Assembly (NCBI RefSeq): GCF_000017805.1
Contig: NC_009767.1
Span: 3,596,001-3,660,000 of the forward strand
Direction: 5' to 3'
Source of the DNA: Roseiflexus castenholzii DSM 13941
GTDB taxonomy: Bacteria; Chloroflexota; Chloroflexia; Chloroflexales; Roseiflexaceae
Length of the DNA stretch: 64,000 nucleotides
The notes below the pieces were generated by a model. The model did no database searches and was not told the origin of the DNA. It was given only the letters and a program-made list of their open reading frames with translations. Of the stretch, positions 44,935 through 54,109 are shown in pieces; positions within the stretch are counted from its first letter, which is position 1, and each line of letters starts with the position of its first letter. The position numbers and the translations under genes were made by a program.

Positions 44935-47900
44935 CTATCGCAAGTAAAAAAAGACCCACCAACCGGTCCGCGGACCCTCTCGACCACCGGCATCAATTGC
45001 CGAGACCCGCCAGCGACCCGGTTGCGCACCGACCCAGTTGAACAGATAGTTCGTCGACGGAACATTCACCACACTCCAGGTGCGACCAACATCGGTGCAC
45101 CAGGCATTGTACTGGCAACAATGGAAACAGTCGATTTCCACCCGATACGAGACGGCGCCCGGCACCGGCGCCCATTCGAGCAGGGTGGTGCGCGGAAAGA
45201 TGTCGAATGTGGCGCCGTTTGGGGGCGCCAGTTGGATTGGCGGCATGGTCATAAACACATCCGGCGTCGGTGTCGGTGTGTTGGTTGGTGTTGGCGTCGC
45301 GGTCGGCGTTGGCGTATTGGTCGGCGCCGGCGTTGCGGTCGGTGTTGCCGTTTCAGTTGGAGACGGCAGCGGCGTTGCCGTCGGCAGAGCCGTCGGCGTG
45401 GCAGTCGGTTCAGGCGTGTTGGTGGGTTCAGGCGTCGATGTCGGTTCTGGGGTGCTCGTTGGCAATGGCGTCGCCGTTGGCGTCACTGTTGCGCTTGGCG
45501 TCGGTGTGCGCGTTGCAGTCGCCGTTGTGGTTGGCGTATTGCCGGTTCCGCTTGCTCCTCCAGCGCCGCCGGAGTCACCCGATCCGCCGGTTCCCGCAGC
45601 ACCCCCGCTTCCCTCGCCGCCACCGCCGCCTGCATTCGTTCCGTTTCCGCCAGACGCGGCGGCAGCCGTTGCCGTTGCCTGATCATCGGCGATGACCGCA
45701 TCGGTCACTTCTGTTGGCGTCGCCACACCGGTTTCCGGCGTCGGCTCGACGGCAACCGTCGGTTCCACCGTCGGTTCTGGCGTCGCCGTTGGCGCTGCGG
45801 GCGGCACGATCCCGGACTGACCCGCAACACCTGCATCGACATTCCCGCCGCTGCGCAGCACTGCATACCCCGGCAACCCACCCGCGAGCGACGCGGGCAG
45901 CGCGCCAAAGAGGTGTGATGCCCCAAAACCGAGCATCAACACCGCTGCAATCAGGCTCCACACCGGCAGCAATGCTCCCTGAATCCACATCCCATTGGCG
46001 CGCAGCGTCGCGCCATGATCTGCTGTCGCTGTGACGGTCACGCTATGCATCGTTTCACTGCCGAATGGCTTAAGCGAACCTTCAACCGTCACCGTTGCGC
46101 TGCCGCTCTCACCCGCGTCGAGCACCAGTTCCTCTGGCGCGAGCAGCGCCTGAATGCCCGCCTCATCCGCCTCACCCTGCAACCGGTAGCGCACCGGCGC
46201 ATTTCCCAGGTTGCGCACCGTTGCCTTCAGCGCCCCGCGTAACCTGCCGCGCGCGCGCCCCGGCGCCAGTGTCAGTTCTTCACGCGCATACGGGCGCACC
46301 GTCCAGCGCGCCAGCACCGACCCACCCTCCGTTGGGCGCGCGCGCGAGCGGGCTGTCACCTCCACCGGATACTCGCCGGCGCGCGCATCCGGTTCAGCAG
46401 GAGGACGCACTACCAGCGTCACCGTGGTCTGTCCGCGCGGCGGCATCTGCGCAGGGGGGGGCAACGTCACCCATTCCTGCGGCACCCCGGCGATGCCGAG
46501 GCTCAGATGATCGACCTGATCGCTGAGGTTCGCCAGGGTCACTGCCACCGTTGCCGTCTGCCCCGGCGTAATCGCCAGCGTCTCTGGTTCGAGCATCATT
46601 CCCACCGCCCCGGTGGTCGCAAACGCCTGCGAGTACGGCAACGGCGCAGCGCCGCCGGTGAGCGGCGGCACCGTCATCACCCCGCCTCCCGGCGTCGCAA
46701 GCGTCTGCGGGGTGGTCAGCACACCGCCGGACGGTGTTGCAGTCCTGCTGCTCTCCACGCCCTCCGGCGGGTCGAGGCGCAGCCAATACGATCCAACCCG
46801 CAGCATCGTGCGCCAGGGCCAGGCAACCGATTGCTGCGACGGCAACGGCTGATTCTCCAGCAGGGTGCCATTGCTCGACCCCAGATCGGTGACCATCACC
46901 TGTGCGCCGTCCCATTCCAACCGCAGATGATGCCGTGACACCCCTTCACCTGGCAGGACGATATCGTTGCGCTCGACGCGCCCTGCCGTCAACCCACCGG
47001 GACGCACCGCGACCACCTGCAAGAGCGTGCCGGAATCATCCAGCACCTGAATGCGCGGGAGAGAACCGCTCCCCATTAACGTTGGCGCAGTCGGCGCTAC
47101 GCCAGCGTGCAACGTCTGAATGCGGGTTCGCGCGGCGATCTCAGTCAACATCGCGCCGCCTTCATCGTCTCCCACTGCCAGATCGGGCGCAATCGCACTC
47201 ACCGCTTCATACAACGCCGCCGATAGATCGGCGGCAGTGGCGAAGCGCTCCTCCGGCATCTTCGCCAGACAGCGCAGCACAATCATCTCGACAATCTCAG
47301 GCAAGTCTGGGCGGATGTGTCGTAGCGGCGGCGCAGTGACATAGACGTGCTTGAACACTGCTTCACTGATCGTTTTGACCACAAACGGCAGCGTGCCGGT
47401 CGCCACTTCGTACAGCACCACACCGAGCGCATAGATGTCGCTGCGCCCATCGAGCGGTTTGCCCTGACACTGTTCTGGCGACATGTAGGCAGGCGTGCCC
47501 ATCGCCATACCGGTCGCCGTCAGGCTGCTCCCCTCGGTCATCCGCGCCAGCCCGAAATCTGCCACCTTCATCGTCGGACCTCTGCCCATCAGACCAGGCT
47601 GAAGCAGCAGATTATCCGGCTTGATGTCACGGTGGACCATACCCATCGCATGAGCGTATGCCAGCGCGTCCGCCGCCTGGCGCACCAATTCCAGCCCTTG
47701 CACCAGGCTGCCGCCGGTCTGTTGGGCCGTCGAGCGCAACCAACCGCGCATCGAGCCGCCGGTGACCAGTTCCATCACCAGGTACGCCATGCCATCGTAC
47801 TCATCGAAGTCGTACACTTCGACGATATGGGGATGCCGCAATTTTGCCGCCGCCTGCGCCTCCTGGCGGAAGCGTGTCTGAAACATCGGGTCCTGCGCCA

Positions 47901-48039
47901 GATTACCGTGCAGCAGTTTCAACGCCGCCGGGCGGTCGAGATGGATGTGGCGGGCGCGAAACACCTGCCCCATTCCACCGCTGCCCAGTGGCGCTTCGAT
48001 GCGATAATTGCCGATGGTTTTTCCAATGAATTCAGTCAT
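44935..48039 (-). CDS. Membrane Ser/Thr protein kinase with FHA domain (fibronectin-like C-terminus)
   Basis: A 1034-residue kinase. The catalytic domain (12-275) has LGSGGMGQVFRARH, Lys41, MVHRDIKPDNLL, DFGLARM and a GTPAYMSPEQCQG activation-loop end, all intact. An FHA domain (about 330-425: AGRVERNDIVL, SRHHLRLEW, GSSNGTLL) and two NEW3-like Ig domains are followed by a membrane helix (about 687-707). The outside part is a Gly/Ser linker, a long PTATP run (about 800-930) and a final ~100-residue fibronectin-like domain (LAPPNGATFDI ... LEWAPVPGAVSYRVEIDC) with a CFHCC cluster. The ATG follows GGAG at 8 bases. The final domain probably senses or binds something outside the membrane. Confidence 0.93.
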   Translation of the reverse strand: MTEFIGKTIGNYRIEAPLGSGGMGQVFRARHIHLDRPAALKLLHGNLAQDPMFQTRFRQEAQAAAKLRHPHIVEVYDFDEYDGMAYLVMELVTGGSMRGWLRSTAQQTGGSLVQGLELVRQAADALAYAHAMGMVHRDIKPDNLLLQPGLMGRGPTMKVADFGLARMTEGSSLTATGMAMGTPAYMSPEQCQGKPLDGRSDIYALGVVLYEVATGTLPFVVKTISEAVFKHVYVTAPPLRHIRPDLPEIVEMIVLRCLAKMPEERFATAADLSAALYEAVSAIAPDLAVGDDEGGAMLTEIAARTRIQTLHAGVAPTAPTLMGSGSLPRIQVLDDSGTLLQVVAVRPGGLTAGRVERNDIVLPGEGVSRHHLRLEWDGAQVMVTDLGSSNGTLLENQPLPSQQSVAWPWRTMLRVGSYWLRLDPPEGVESSRTATPSGGVLTTPQTLATPGGGVMTVPPLTGGAAPLPYSQAFATTGAVGMMLEPETLAITPGQTATVAVTLANLSDQVDHLSLGIAGVPQEWVTLPPPAQMPPRGQTTVTLVVRPPAEPDARAGEYPVEVTARSRARPTEGGSVLARWTVRPYAREELTLAPGRARGRLRGALKATVRNLGNAPVRYRLQGEADEAGIQALLAPEELVLDAGESGSATVTVEGSLKPFGSETMHSVTVTATADHGATLRANGMWIQGALLPVWSLIAAVLMLGFGASHLFGALPASLAGGLPGYAVLRSGGNVDAGVAGQSGIVPPAAPTATPEPTVEPTVAVEPTPETGVATPTEVTDAVIADDQATATAAAASGGNGTNAGGGGGEGSGGAAGTGGSGDSGGAGGASGTGNTPTTTATATRTPTPSATVTPTATPLPTSTPEPTSTPEPTNTPEPTATPTALPTATPLPSPTETATPTATPAPTNTPTPTATPTPTNTPTPTPDVFMTMPPIQLAPPNGATFDIFPRTTLLEWAPVPGAVSYRVEIDCFHCCQYNAWCTDVGRTWSVVNVPSTNYLFNWVGAQPGRWRVSAIDAGGREGPRTGWWVFFYLR

Positions 48040-48100
48040 ATCGGCGACTCCGGAATTGCTGACATATGGCTGCGTCGGCTAGACGGAGCGCAGTGGTGGA

Positions 48101-51100
48101 TCACGGCGACGGCGTCACCAGAATGATCGGCGGATTAAGAATATCCGGTCTAATAATGATGTCCGGGCGAAAGATCCACTGCCGACGCAGCACGTAATCT
48201 GTCGTCCGGTCGGGGCGCGGATCGGAAGGGCGGTAATCATCAAAAACCTCCGCCTGCAAATCCTCACCCTGGAGACGCACAGTAATCCGAGTGGTCTTGA
48301 ATCCGAAGTCATACACGCCAACCAGTTGCCCCGGCGTGTATGGCACCTGAATCTCGCCCCAATCGCAGTCGCTCGGCGTACATTTGCCATACCCCCGGAA
48401 GATGTAGGTCGTCTCATCCTTTTTGTCAATCACCAGGCGCGTCATCCCGCTTGTGGCGGTATCGACATTGACCCAGTTGCCAAGAAAGGCATTGAATGCC
48501 GCCGCCTGCGTCGTTGCGGTTGCCGCTGCCGACGTCTGCTGCACCGCAACGGCGGATGCAGTCTGCGCCAGGGTCGTCTGCTGCGCGGCAACTGCGCTCG
48601 CGGTCTCTGCATTTGCTGCCGCTGCCATTGTTGCCTGCGCATCGATCGCCTGCTGCGTCGCCTGGACATTCAGCGCCACCTGCGTTGCCTGCTGCGCCGC
48701 TGCGGCTGCGGTCTGCTGCACTGCTGCCTGTTGTGTCGCTTGCTGGATCGCCTGCTGCGCCTGTTGCGTCTGCTGCGCCGCCTGCTGCTGTTGCTGCTGC
48801 GCCTGTTGCGTCTGCTGCGCCGCCTGCTGCTGTTGCTGCTGCGCCTGTTGCGTCTGCTGCGCCTGAGCGATCTGCGTATTCTGCTGCGCCTGGAACGCAA
48901 TCTGGGTCTCGATCGGCGCAGCCGCAATCGTCTGCTGCTGAATCAGCGCCACAGTCTCCTTCATTTCAAGCGTCGCCTGCGCGGCAGTGCCAACGACTGC
49001 GGCAGTAGCCGTGTTCGCTGCGGCAATCACACCGGCGGCTTCGGCAGTCGCTGCGGTCGCAGTCGCGGCTGCGGGGCGCACCACCAGCATTTCGTTGCCG
49101 AAGAACACCCCTCCCAAACACAGCGGAACGAGCAGAAACAGCGCCGTCACCGCCCACGCCGGAATGATCGGCATCTGAACAAACTGCCCGGTTGCAACCG
49201 GTGGTCCTTCGCTGCCCGCCACTGCCGCGCCGACCGTAAAACTGCGCGTCTGTTCGCGCCCAAACCAGCGTTGCGGACCGGTGACCGTGGTTGGAACATG
49301 GACTTCGGCGCCGGGGTCGAGCGTCACTTCCGGCGGCTCGAACCGATAGCGCAGCACATGCTCATCATCCTCGGCGCGTAGGGTACACTGAATCGGAGCA
49401 TTCCCATCGTTGCGCAGCGTCGTGGTAAAGCGCGCCTGACCGCGCCCGGCAGCCCGTTTGGGCGCAAGGGTCAGCGACGGCGCCGTGAACGGCAACACGG
49501 TCCAACGTCCATGCGCCACGCCAACTTCCGCCGGATTTTCGCGCGAACGCACCCGGAGCGTCACCTGATACTCACCGGCGCGGCTTGCCGACGTGCGCGG
49601 CGCCGTGACCGTCAACACCACCGGCGCTTGCACGCCTGGCATCAACTGGATGGCATCGGCGGGCTGGCGCACCCATTCCGAGGGCGCACCCTCCACTTCG
49701 ATACTGAAGTGATCCACCACCGTCCCCAGATTCGCCAGCGTCAACCGCAGCGGCGCTGGCTGCCCCGGCGCAAGAGTCAATGCAGCATCTTCCAGCACCA
49801 CGCCAATCCGTCCGGTGCTGACACTGGCAGTGACCACGCCGGTAGACATCGGACGTGTGACTGCGGCTGGCGGCGGGGTAGCGGTCGGTTGCGCATCAAG
49901 CAGTTGCTGCAACAGTGCGCCACCCGGTTCGACGAGGTGCGCTGGCGGTTCCAGGCGCAACCAGAACGGACCGACGCGCACCACCTCGCGCCAGCCCCAC
50001 GGATGCGGCGCCCGTGCCGGAAGGCGCACCGCTCCCAGCAACGTCCCATTGCTCGAACCCAGATCGGTCACCGTCACCTGCCGACCATCCCAATCAACGC
50101 GCAGATGCGACCGTGACACCCCTTCGGATTCGAGGACGAGCGTATTGGTCGACTGGCGTCCGACGGTAACACCATCGCTCGTCAGTTCGACGACGCGCAA
50201 CAGATTTCCGCCAGCGTCGCGCACCTGGATACGCGGCAGGGTCGACGCGCCAGGCAGCGAGGGAAGCGCCGGCGGGAGCGTCCCACTCGATGGCATCATG
50301 GCGGTTGGTTGCGGCGCTGCTACAGCAGGCGGGGGCGGCGTTGGAACAGCGCCCTGCGGCGATACTGGCGGCGCTTCATTGGGATGCGCCATTACCGTCG
50401 TGTGGGTCAACATCGGATCGGGGCGCGCCAGGAGCGCTTTCTGGCTGGCAGCAACCTCGGCAGCGCTGGCGAACCGATCTTCTGGACGCTTCGCCAGACA
50501 ACGCAGCACAATTGCTTCGAGCGGTTCCGGCAGATCGGCGCGCACCTGACGCGGCGGGGTCGGCGGAACGAACACATGCTTGTACGCCGCTTCGCTCAGC
50601 GTCGTTGCCGTAAACGGCAGATAACCGGTCGTCACCTCGTACAGCACCACTCCCAGCGCATAAATATCGCTCCGGTGATCGACATGCGCCCCCTGGCACT
50701 GCTCTGGCGACATATAGGCTGGCGTCCCCATTGCGGCGCCGGTCGCGGTCATCATCGACCCTTCCACCATGCGCGCCAGCCCAAAATCGGTAATCTTGAG
50801 CGCGTAACGCCCGGGCACGCCGGAGACTGCGCGGAGCAACATGTTGTCCGGCTTAATGTCACGATGAATCATGCCCTGGCTATGGGCGTATGCAAGCCCT
50901 TCCGCCGCCTGCTGCACCAGATCGACTGCCAGCATCAGAGACCATGGCTTGCCCTCGCGGGCATGCTTCTGCATCAACCCGCGCAGCGACCCATCGCTCA
51001 ACAGTTCCATCACCAGGTACATCAGACCCTGCTGCTCGCCGAAGTCGTACACCTCGACAATATTCGGGTGCTGAAGCGCGGCAATCGCGCGCGCCTCCTG

Positions 51101-51274
51101 GCGAAATCGCGCCTGAAAGCCAGGATCGTGCGACAGATTGGTGTGCATCACCTTCAGCGCAACCGGTCGATCCAGATGGATGTGCCGCGCGCGAAACACT
51201 TGCCCCATGCCGCCAGCGCCCAGGAGCACTTCGACTCGATAATTGCCGATAATCCGACCAATTAACTCCGTCAT
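48101..51274 (-). CDS. Membrane Ser/Thr protein kinase with FHA domain (Gln/Ala-coil C-terminus)
   Basis: A 1057-residue kinase. The catalytic domain (12-275) is intact: LGAGGMGQVF, Lys41, MIHRDIKPDNML, DFGLARM, GTPAYMSPEQCQG. An FHA domain (about 370-455: VGRQSTNTLVL, SRSHLRVDW, GSSNGTLL), two NEW3-like Ig domains and a membrane helix (about 703-724) follow. The outside part is an extraordinary Gln/Ala/Thr-rich stretch (about 760-935) encoded partly by a 42-bp tandem repeat. The final domain of ~110 residues (FLGNWVNVDTATSGMTRL ... YGKCTPSDCDWGEIQVP) resembles small beta-barrel, lipocalin-like folds; the match is by eye. GGGAG precedes the ATG. It begins 17 bases after the methyltransferase gene. 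Confidence 0.93.
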   Translation of the reverse strand: MTELIGRIIGNYRVEVLLGAGGMGQVFRARHIHLDRPVALKVMHTNLSHDPGFQARFRQEARAIAALQHPNIVEVYDFGEQQGLMYLVMELLSDGSLRGLMQKHAREGKPWSLMLAVDLVQQAAEGLAYAHSQGMIHRDIKPDNMLLRAVSGVPGRYALKITDFGLARMVEGSMMTATGAAMGTPAYMSPEQCQGAHVDHRSDIYALGVVLYEVTTGYLPFTATTLSEAAYKHVFVPPTPPRQVRADLPEPLEAIVLRCLAKRPEDRFASAAEVAASQKALLARPDPMLTHTTVMAHPNEAPPVSPQGAVPTPPPPAVAAPQPTAMMPSSGTLPPALPSLPGASTLPRIQVRDAGGNLLRVVELTSDGVTVGRQSTNTLVLESEGVSRSHLRVDWDGRQVTVTDLGSSNGTLLGAVRLPARAPHPWGWREVVRVGPFWLRLEPPAHLVEPGGALLQQLLDAQPTATPPPAAVTRPMSTGVVTASVSTGRIGVVLEDAALTLAPGQPAPLRLTLANLGTVVDHFSIEVEGAPSEWVRQPADAIQLMPGVQAPVVLTVTAPRTSASRAGEYQVTLRVRSRENPAEVGVAHGRWTVLPFTAPSLTLAPKRAAGRGQARFTTTLRNDGNAPIQCTLRAEDDEHVLRYRFEPPEVTLDPGAEVHVPTTVTGPQRWFGREQTRSFTVGAAVAGSEGPPVATGQFVQMPIIPAWAVTALFLLVPLCLGGVFFGNEMLVVRPAAATATAATAEAAGVIAAANTATAAVVGTAAQATLEMKETVALIQQQTIAAAPIETQIAFQAQQNTQIAQAQQTQQAQQQQQQAAQQTQQAQQQQQQAAQQTQQAQQAIQQATQQAAVQQTAAAAAQQATQVALNVQATQQAIDAQATMAAAANAETASAVAAQQTTLAQTASAVAVQQTSAAATATTQAAAFNAFLGNWVNVDTATSGMTRLVIDKKDETTYIFRGYGKCTPSDCDWGEIQVPYTPGQLVGVYDFGFKTTRITVRLQGEDLQAEVFDDYRPSDPRPDRTTDYVLRRQWIFRPDIIIRPDILNPPIILVTPSP
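48753..48863. repeat. 42-bp tandem repeat in the kinase Gln/Ala region
   Basis: Starts at 48753, 48795 and 48837 carry the same 42-bp unit (14 codons, Gln-rich), the last incomplete. It is in frame, so copy-number change would alter the length of the outside stalk. Confidence 0.9.
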
Positions 51275-51291
51275 GAAGAATGCTCCCTATC

Positions 51292-52899
51292 TCAGGCAAC
51301 CAACAGCGCAACCCGGGCAAACCAGCAAAGCCGTTGTTCAATTTCGACTTCGAGGTTAGCAGGGGAACTGAAGGCAGGTTCTTTCGCCGTATATTGTACT
51401 GCACCTGTGTCAATCGCGCCTGCCATTTCGCGCACAATCGCCGCCCGATTGCGTTGACCATCGAGCAACTGCAACAGAAACCGATCGAACGGATCGAGCT
51501 GCAACACATCGTGATACAGATTGGTCACCTCGATGCCGGACTGCGCTTCCAGGCGCGCCAGAGCAGTCGCTTGCGGGCGCTCTCCTGGATGGCTCGCCAC
51601 CAACGGCGGGTGCAGATGAAACGATACCAGCGTTGTTGCCGTCGCAAACGCGCGCAGCAGATCGCCCCCCAATCGCCGCGCCAGCACCGATGGCTCAACA
51701 TCACGCAGCGGCGCTCCGCCGTCTACCGCGCGGCGCTGCGCTTCGACCACCAGCGTCTCGAACGGTACTGCGCGCGGCGACGCTTCCGCCAGATGGAGCA
51801 GCGCCGCTTTCGTAATCGGCGCCATCACCGTAAACCCGACATCGTGCAGATTCCGAAACACCACTGGCGTCTCATTGGTCAGATCGACCGGGTGCGATTC
51901 GGGATGCATCAATGCAGCGACAGACATACCCGCCAGACGCTCTGGTCGCAACGTGCGCCGGATCTTCAGATGATCATGGCAGAGGAGCGTCTGCCGGAAC
52001 TGTCGTCCACGAAGAAAATCCATGTACTGCTCCAGATCGATACCGTTTTGAGAAAAAGAACGCATTGCATCGACGGTTTCGGGTTTCAATCCCTGAGGCA
52101 GCACCATCGGAAACTCGGTTTCGGAGAGGTACTGCAACCCGTGCTGCGCAGCGTGGGCGGCAAATTGCGCAAAATAGACCGGTTCGTTCACCACTTCGAG
52201 CGCATCGTGGAGCAGAAATGCATGGCTCAGCGGACCCAGGCGATCCAGCATGGCGCGAAACTGGCCGGCGTATGCGGCAATGAAACTGGTGAACGCATTC
52301 GCATGCTCCGAGTCGCTCTCCGCCAGCATATCGAGCAACGCCAGCGCGATCCTGGCGCGATCATGCGAATCTTCGACATCCCTGGCGGCATAGAGCATCA
52401 GATCGCGGATTGCACCGAGCATATGCCAGCCAGGGTACGTGTTGTAACTGACGAATGCCACGCCGTTCGGCGTCAGGCAACGCTTGATCAGCGCCATAAG
52501 TCGGTCGCGCACCGGCGCTGGCGTCCATGAATAGACGCCGTGGGCAATGATATAGTCGAACTGCCCCAATTCATCGCCGACGTCCTGGAGATCGCGCGCC
52601 AGCAGGGTAATGTTGGTCAGACCAAGCGTGTCGATCACGCGCCGTCCATCGGCAATCTGGCGCGGCGAGAGGTCGATGCCGGTAAACGAAGCTTTGGGAA
52701 GGCTTAACGCCATCGGCATTAGATTAGCGCCGGCAGCGCAACCGATTTCCAGCACGCGACAACGCGCAACTGGCGGTGGGTTCAAGCCGAGCAACGTCGC
52801 CAGCACGGCCATGTAATCAGGGTGGGTATGCGCATAGGCGCGCCCCGGATACGGCGCCTCATCGTAACTGCGCGCCAGCGTTGTCACGATGTCGTTCAT
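51292..52899 (-). CDS. SAM-dependent methyltransferase with methyltransferase regulatory domain
   Basis: A 535-residue protein. The N-terminal SAM-binding domain has motif I in CRVLEIGCAAGANLMPMAL (about 47-65), then FTGIDLSPRQIADGR and FDYIIAHGVYSWTP. The middle (about 220-310) fits the regulatory domain family PF10119 (MethyTransf_Reg), and the C-terminal part contains a winged-helix-like segment. This domain set is found in putative protein or lipid methyltransferases of unknown target. Its ATG overlaps the stop of the FHA-tail gene, and it lies 17 bases upstream of the first kinase. It bridges the tail and kinase modules and may modify a tail or signalling component (inference). Confidence 0.87.
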   Translation of the reverse strand: MNDIVTTLARSYDEAPYPGRAYAHTHPDYMAVLATLLGLNPPPVARCRVLEIGCAAGANLMPMALSLPKASFTGIDLSPRQIADGRRVIDTLGLTNITLLARDLQDVGDELGQFDYIIAHGVYSWTPAPVRDRLMALIKRCLTPNGVAFVSYNTYPGWHMLGAIRDLMLYAARDVEDSHDRARIALALLDMLAESDSEHANAFTSFIAAYAGQFRAMLDRLGPLSHAFLLHDALEVVNEPVYFAQFAAHAAQHGLQYLSETEFPMVLPQGLKPETVDAMRSFSQNGIDLEQYMDFLRGRQFRQTLLCHDHLKIRRTLRPERLAGMSVAALMHPESHPVDLTNETPVVFRNLHDVGFTVMAPITKAALLHLAEASPRAVPFETLVVEAQRRAVDGGAPLRDVEPSVLARRLGGDLLRAFATATTLVSFHLHPPLVASHPGERPQATALARLEAQSGIEVTNLYHDVLQLDPFDRFLLQLLDGQRNRAAIVREMAGAIDTGAVQYTAKEPAFSSPANLEVEIEQRLCWFARVALLVA

Positions 52900-53924
52900 T
52901 GCCGGATATCCAGAATGTAGCCAGCGTGCGCCGGTTTATGCGCGCGCACCAGATTGTCGATCAGGCGCGCATCTACATCGCTGCCGGGCGGAAGAGCGAG
53001 CGAAATGCGAAAGACGAACGGTTGCGATGGTTCTTCCGTAATAGTTGGCGTCAGACCGGTCACCACCTCGATCAGTCGCTTGAGTCCATACGCCGTGCCG
53101 CGCCAGCGATAGAGATCGGCGGCTTCGGCGATCAGGCGACGGATGCGCGATTCGGGCCAGTATGGATTGACTTCCATATCGAGCCAGCCTGCCAGCCAGG
53201 GCAGAAACGACAGCGGACAGGTGCGCGGGTCGAAGTAGAGATTGATATGATTCTGACGCCATTCCAGCGGCTCCCAGATCGTCTCGAAAATCCGCAGATA
53301 ACGCCCCAGAAACTCATTCTCCTGAAAGATCGCCGGCAGATAGCGCAGGTAGCGACTATCCAGTCCATCCGACGACGCGGCATAGCGCACCGGCAAGCGT
53401 TCGGGAAACTCCTGGGCAACAACGACCGGCTCTTCAGGCGGCGGTGGAGACGGGGGTGCGGAAGGCGCTTCAGGTGTCGCCATCGCAGCAGATTCGCCAA
53501 CCGCTCCTTCCGTTGTCTCACCGGAGATTGCTGCCGTGAGCGGCTCTTCTTCGATAACCGAAGGCGGTTCGGGCATTTCCGCAACCGGCAGCGCCACCTC
53601 TTCGGGCGGATACACCACGCCAGGCGGGATATAGATCAGAATGAACGGACCGATCCGCACCTCCTCGCCGGGGACCAGCGGATAGGGCTGATTTGGCGGA
53701 AGGCGGCGCTCGCCAATGAAGGTTCCATTCGTGCTGCCGAGATCGACCAGTTGTGCACCCTGCGGTCCCGCGTCGATCCGACCGTGCATATTCGACACGA
53801 CCGGCGAGTCGAGGTGCAGATCGCGCGCCGGGTTGCGCCCAATGGTGTACTGCGGCTGGCGCAAGGTCACCACCTGTTCGCCGTCGGGGGAGCGAATGAT
53901 CAGTTTGCCAAAATCGGGTTCCAC
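52896..53924 (-). CDS. FHA domain fused to P2 gpI-like tail/baseplate protein
   Basis: The GTG start used here has GGAG at 6 bases; the frame continues 12 codons upstream, but those codons fall partly inside a repeat element. The 342-residue product has an N-terminal FHA domain (about 1-95) with its binding residues intact: IGRNPARDLHL, SNMHGRID, GSTNGTFIGE. A Pro/Glu linker (about 105-160) follows. A phage tail protein I domain (about 170-342) has RYLRYLPAIFQENEFLGRYLRIFE, LPWLAGWLDMEVN and RWRGTAYGLKRLIEVVTG, as in Afp12-type wedge proteins of contractile injection systems. FHA domains read phosphothreonine, so this part of the baseplate should be able to dock on a phosphorylated protein. 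It is directly followed by methyltransferase and kinase genes. Confidence 0.9.
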   Translation of the reverse strand: MEPDFGKLIIRSPDGEQVVTLRQPQYTIGRNPARDLHLDSPVVSNMHGRIDAGPQGAQLVDLGSTNGTFIGERRLPPNQPYPLVPGEEVRIGPFILIYIPPGVVYPPEEVALPVAEMPEPPSVIEEEPLTAAISGETTEGAVGESAAMATPEAPSAPPSPPPPEEPVVVAQEFPERLPVRYAASSDGLDSRYLRYLPAIFQENEFLGRYLRIFETIWEPLEWRQNHINLYFDPRTCPLSFLPWLAGWLDMEVNPYWPESRIRRLIAEAADLYRWRGTAYGLKRLIEVVTGLTPTITEEPSQPFVFRISLALPPGSDVDARLIDNLVRAHKPAHAGYILDIRQ

Positions 53925-53939
53925 ATGCTGCTCCGGGTA

Positions 53940-54089
53940 ATACCAATTCCCTGTGACCATCCGGCATGGTCACCCCGAGCAGAGCGAGGGGTCTTGCGCG
54001 ACCCGCTCCGATTCCTCGCTGAGTTTACCCTGAGCGAAGCGAAGGGCTCGGAATGACACGCATGCGGCATCTTCAATCGTCATTGGTAT
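53940..54089 (+). repeat. MITE-like dispersed element, copy 4 (150 bp), inside the CIS block
   Basis: Same inverted ends and interior as copy 3, differing by a few bases (left end ATACCAATTCC). It occupies most of the 185-base gap between the gpJ-like and FHA-tail genes. Confidence 0.88.
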
Positions 54090-54109
54090 AATGCGTGAAG
54101 ATCACCTGT

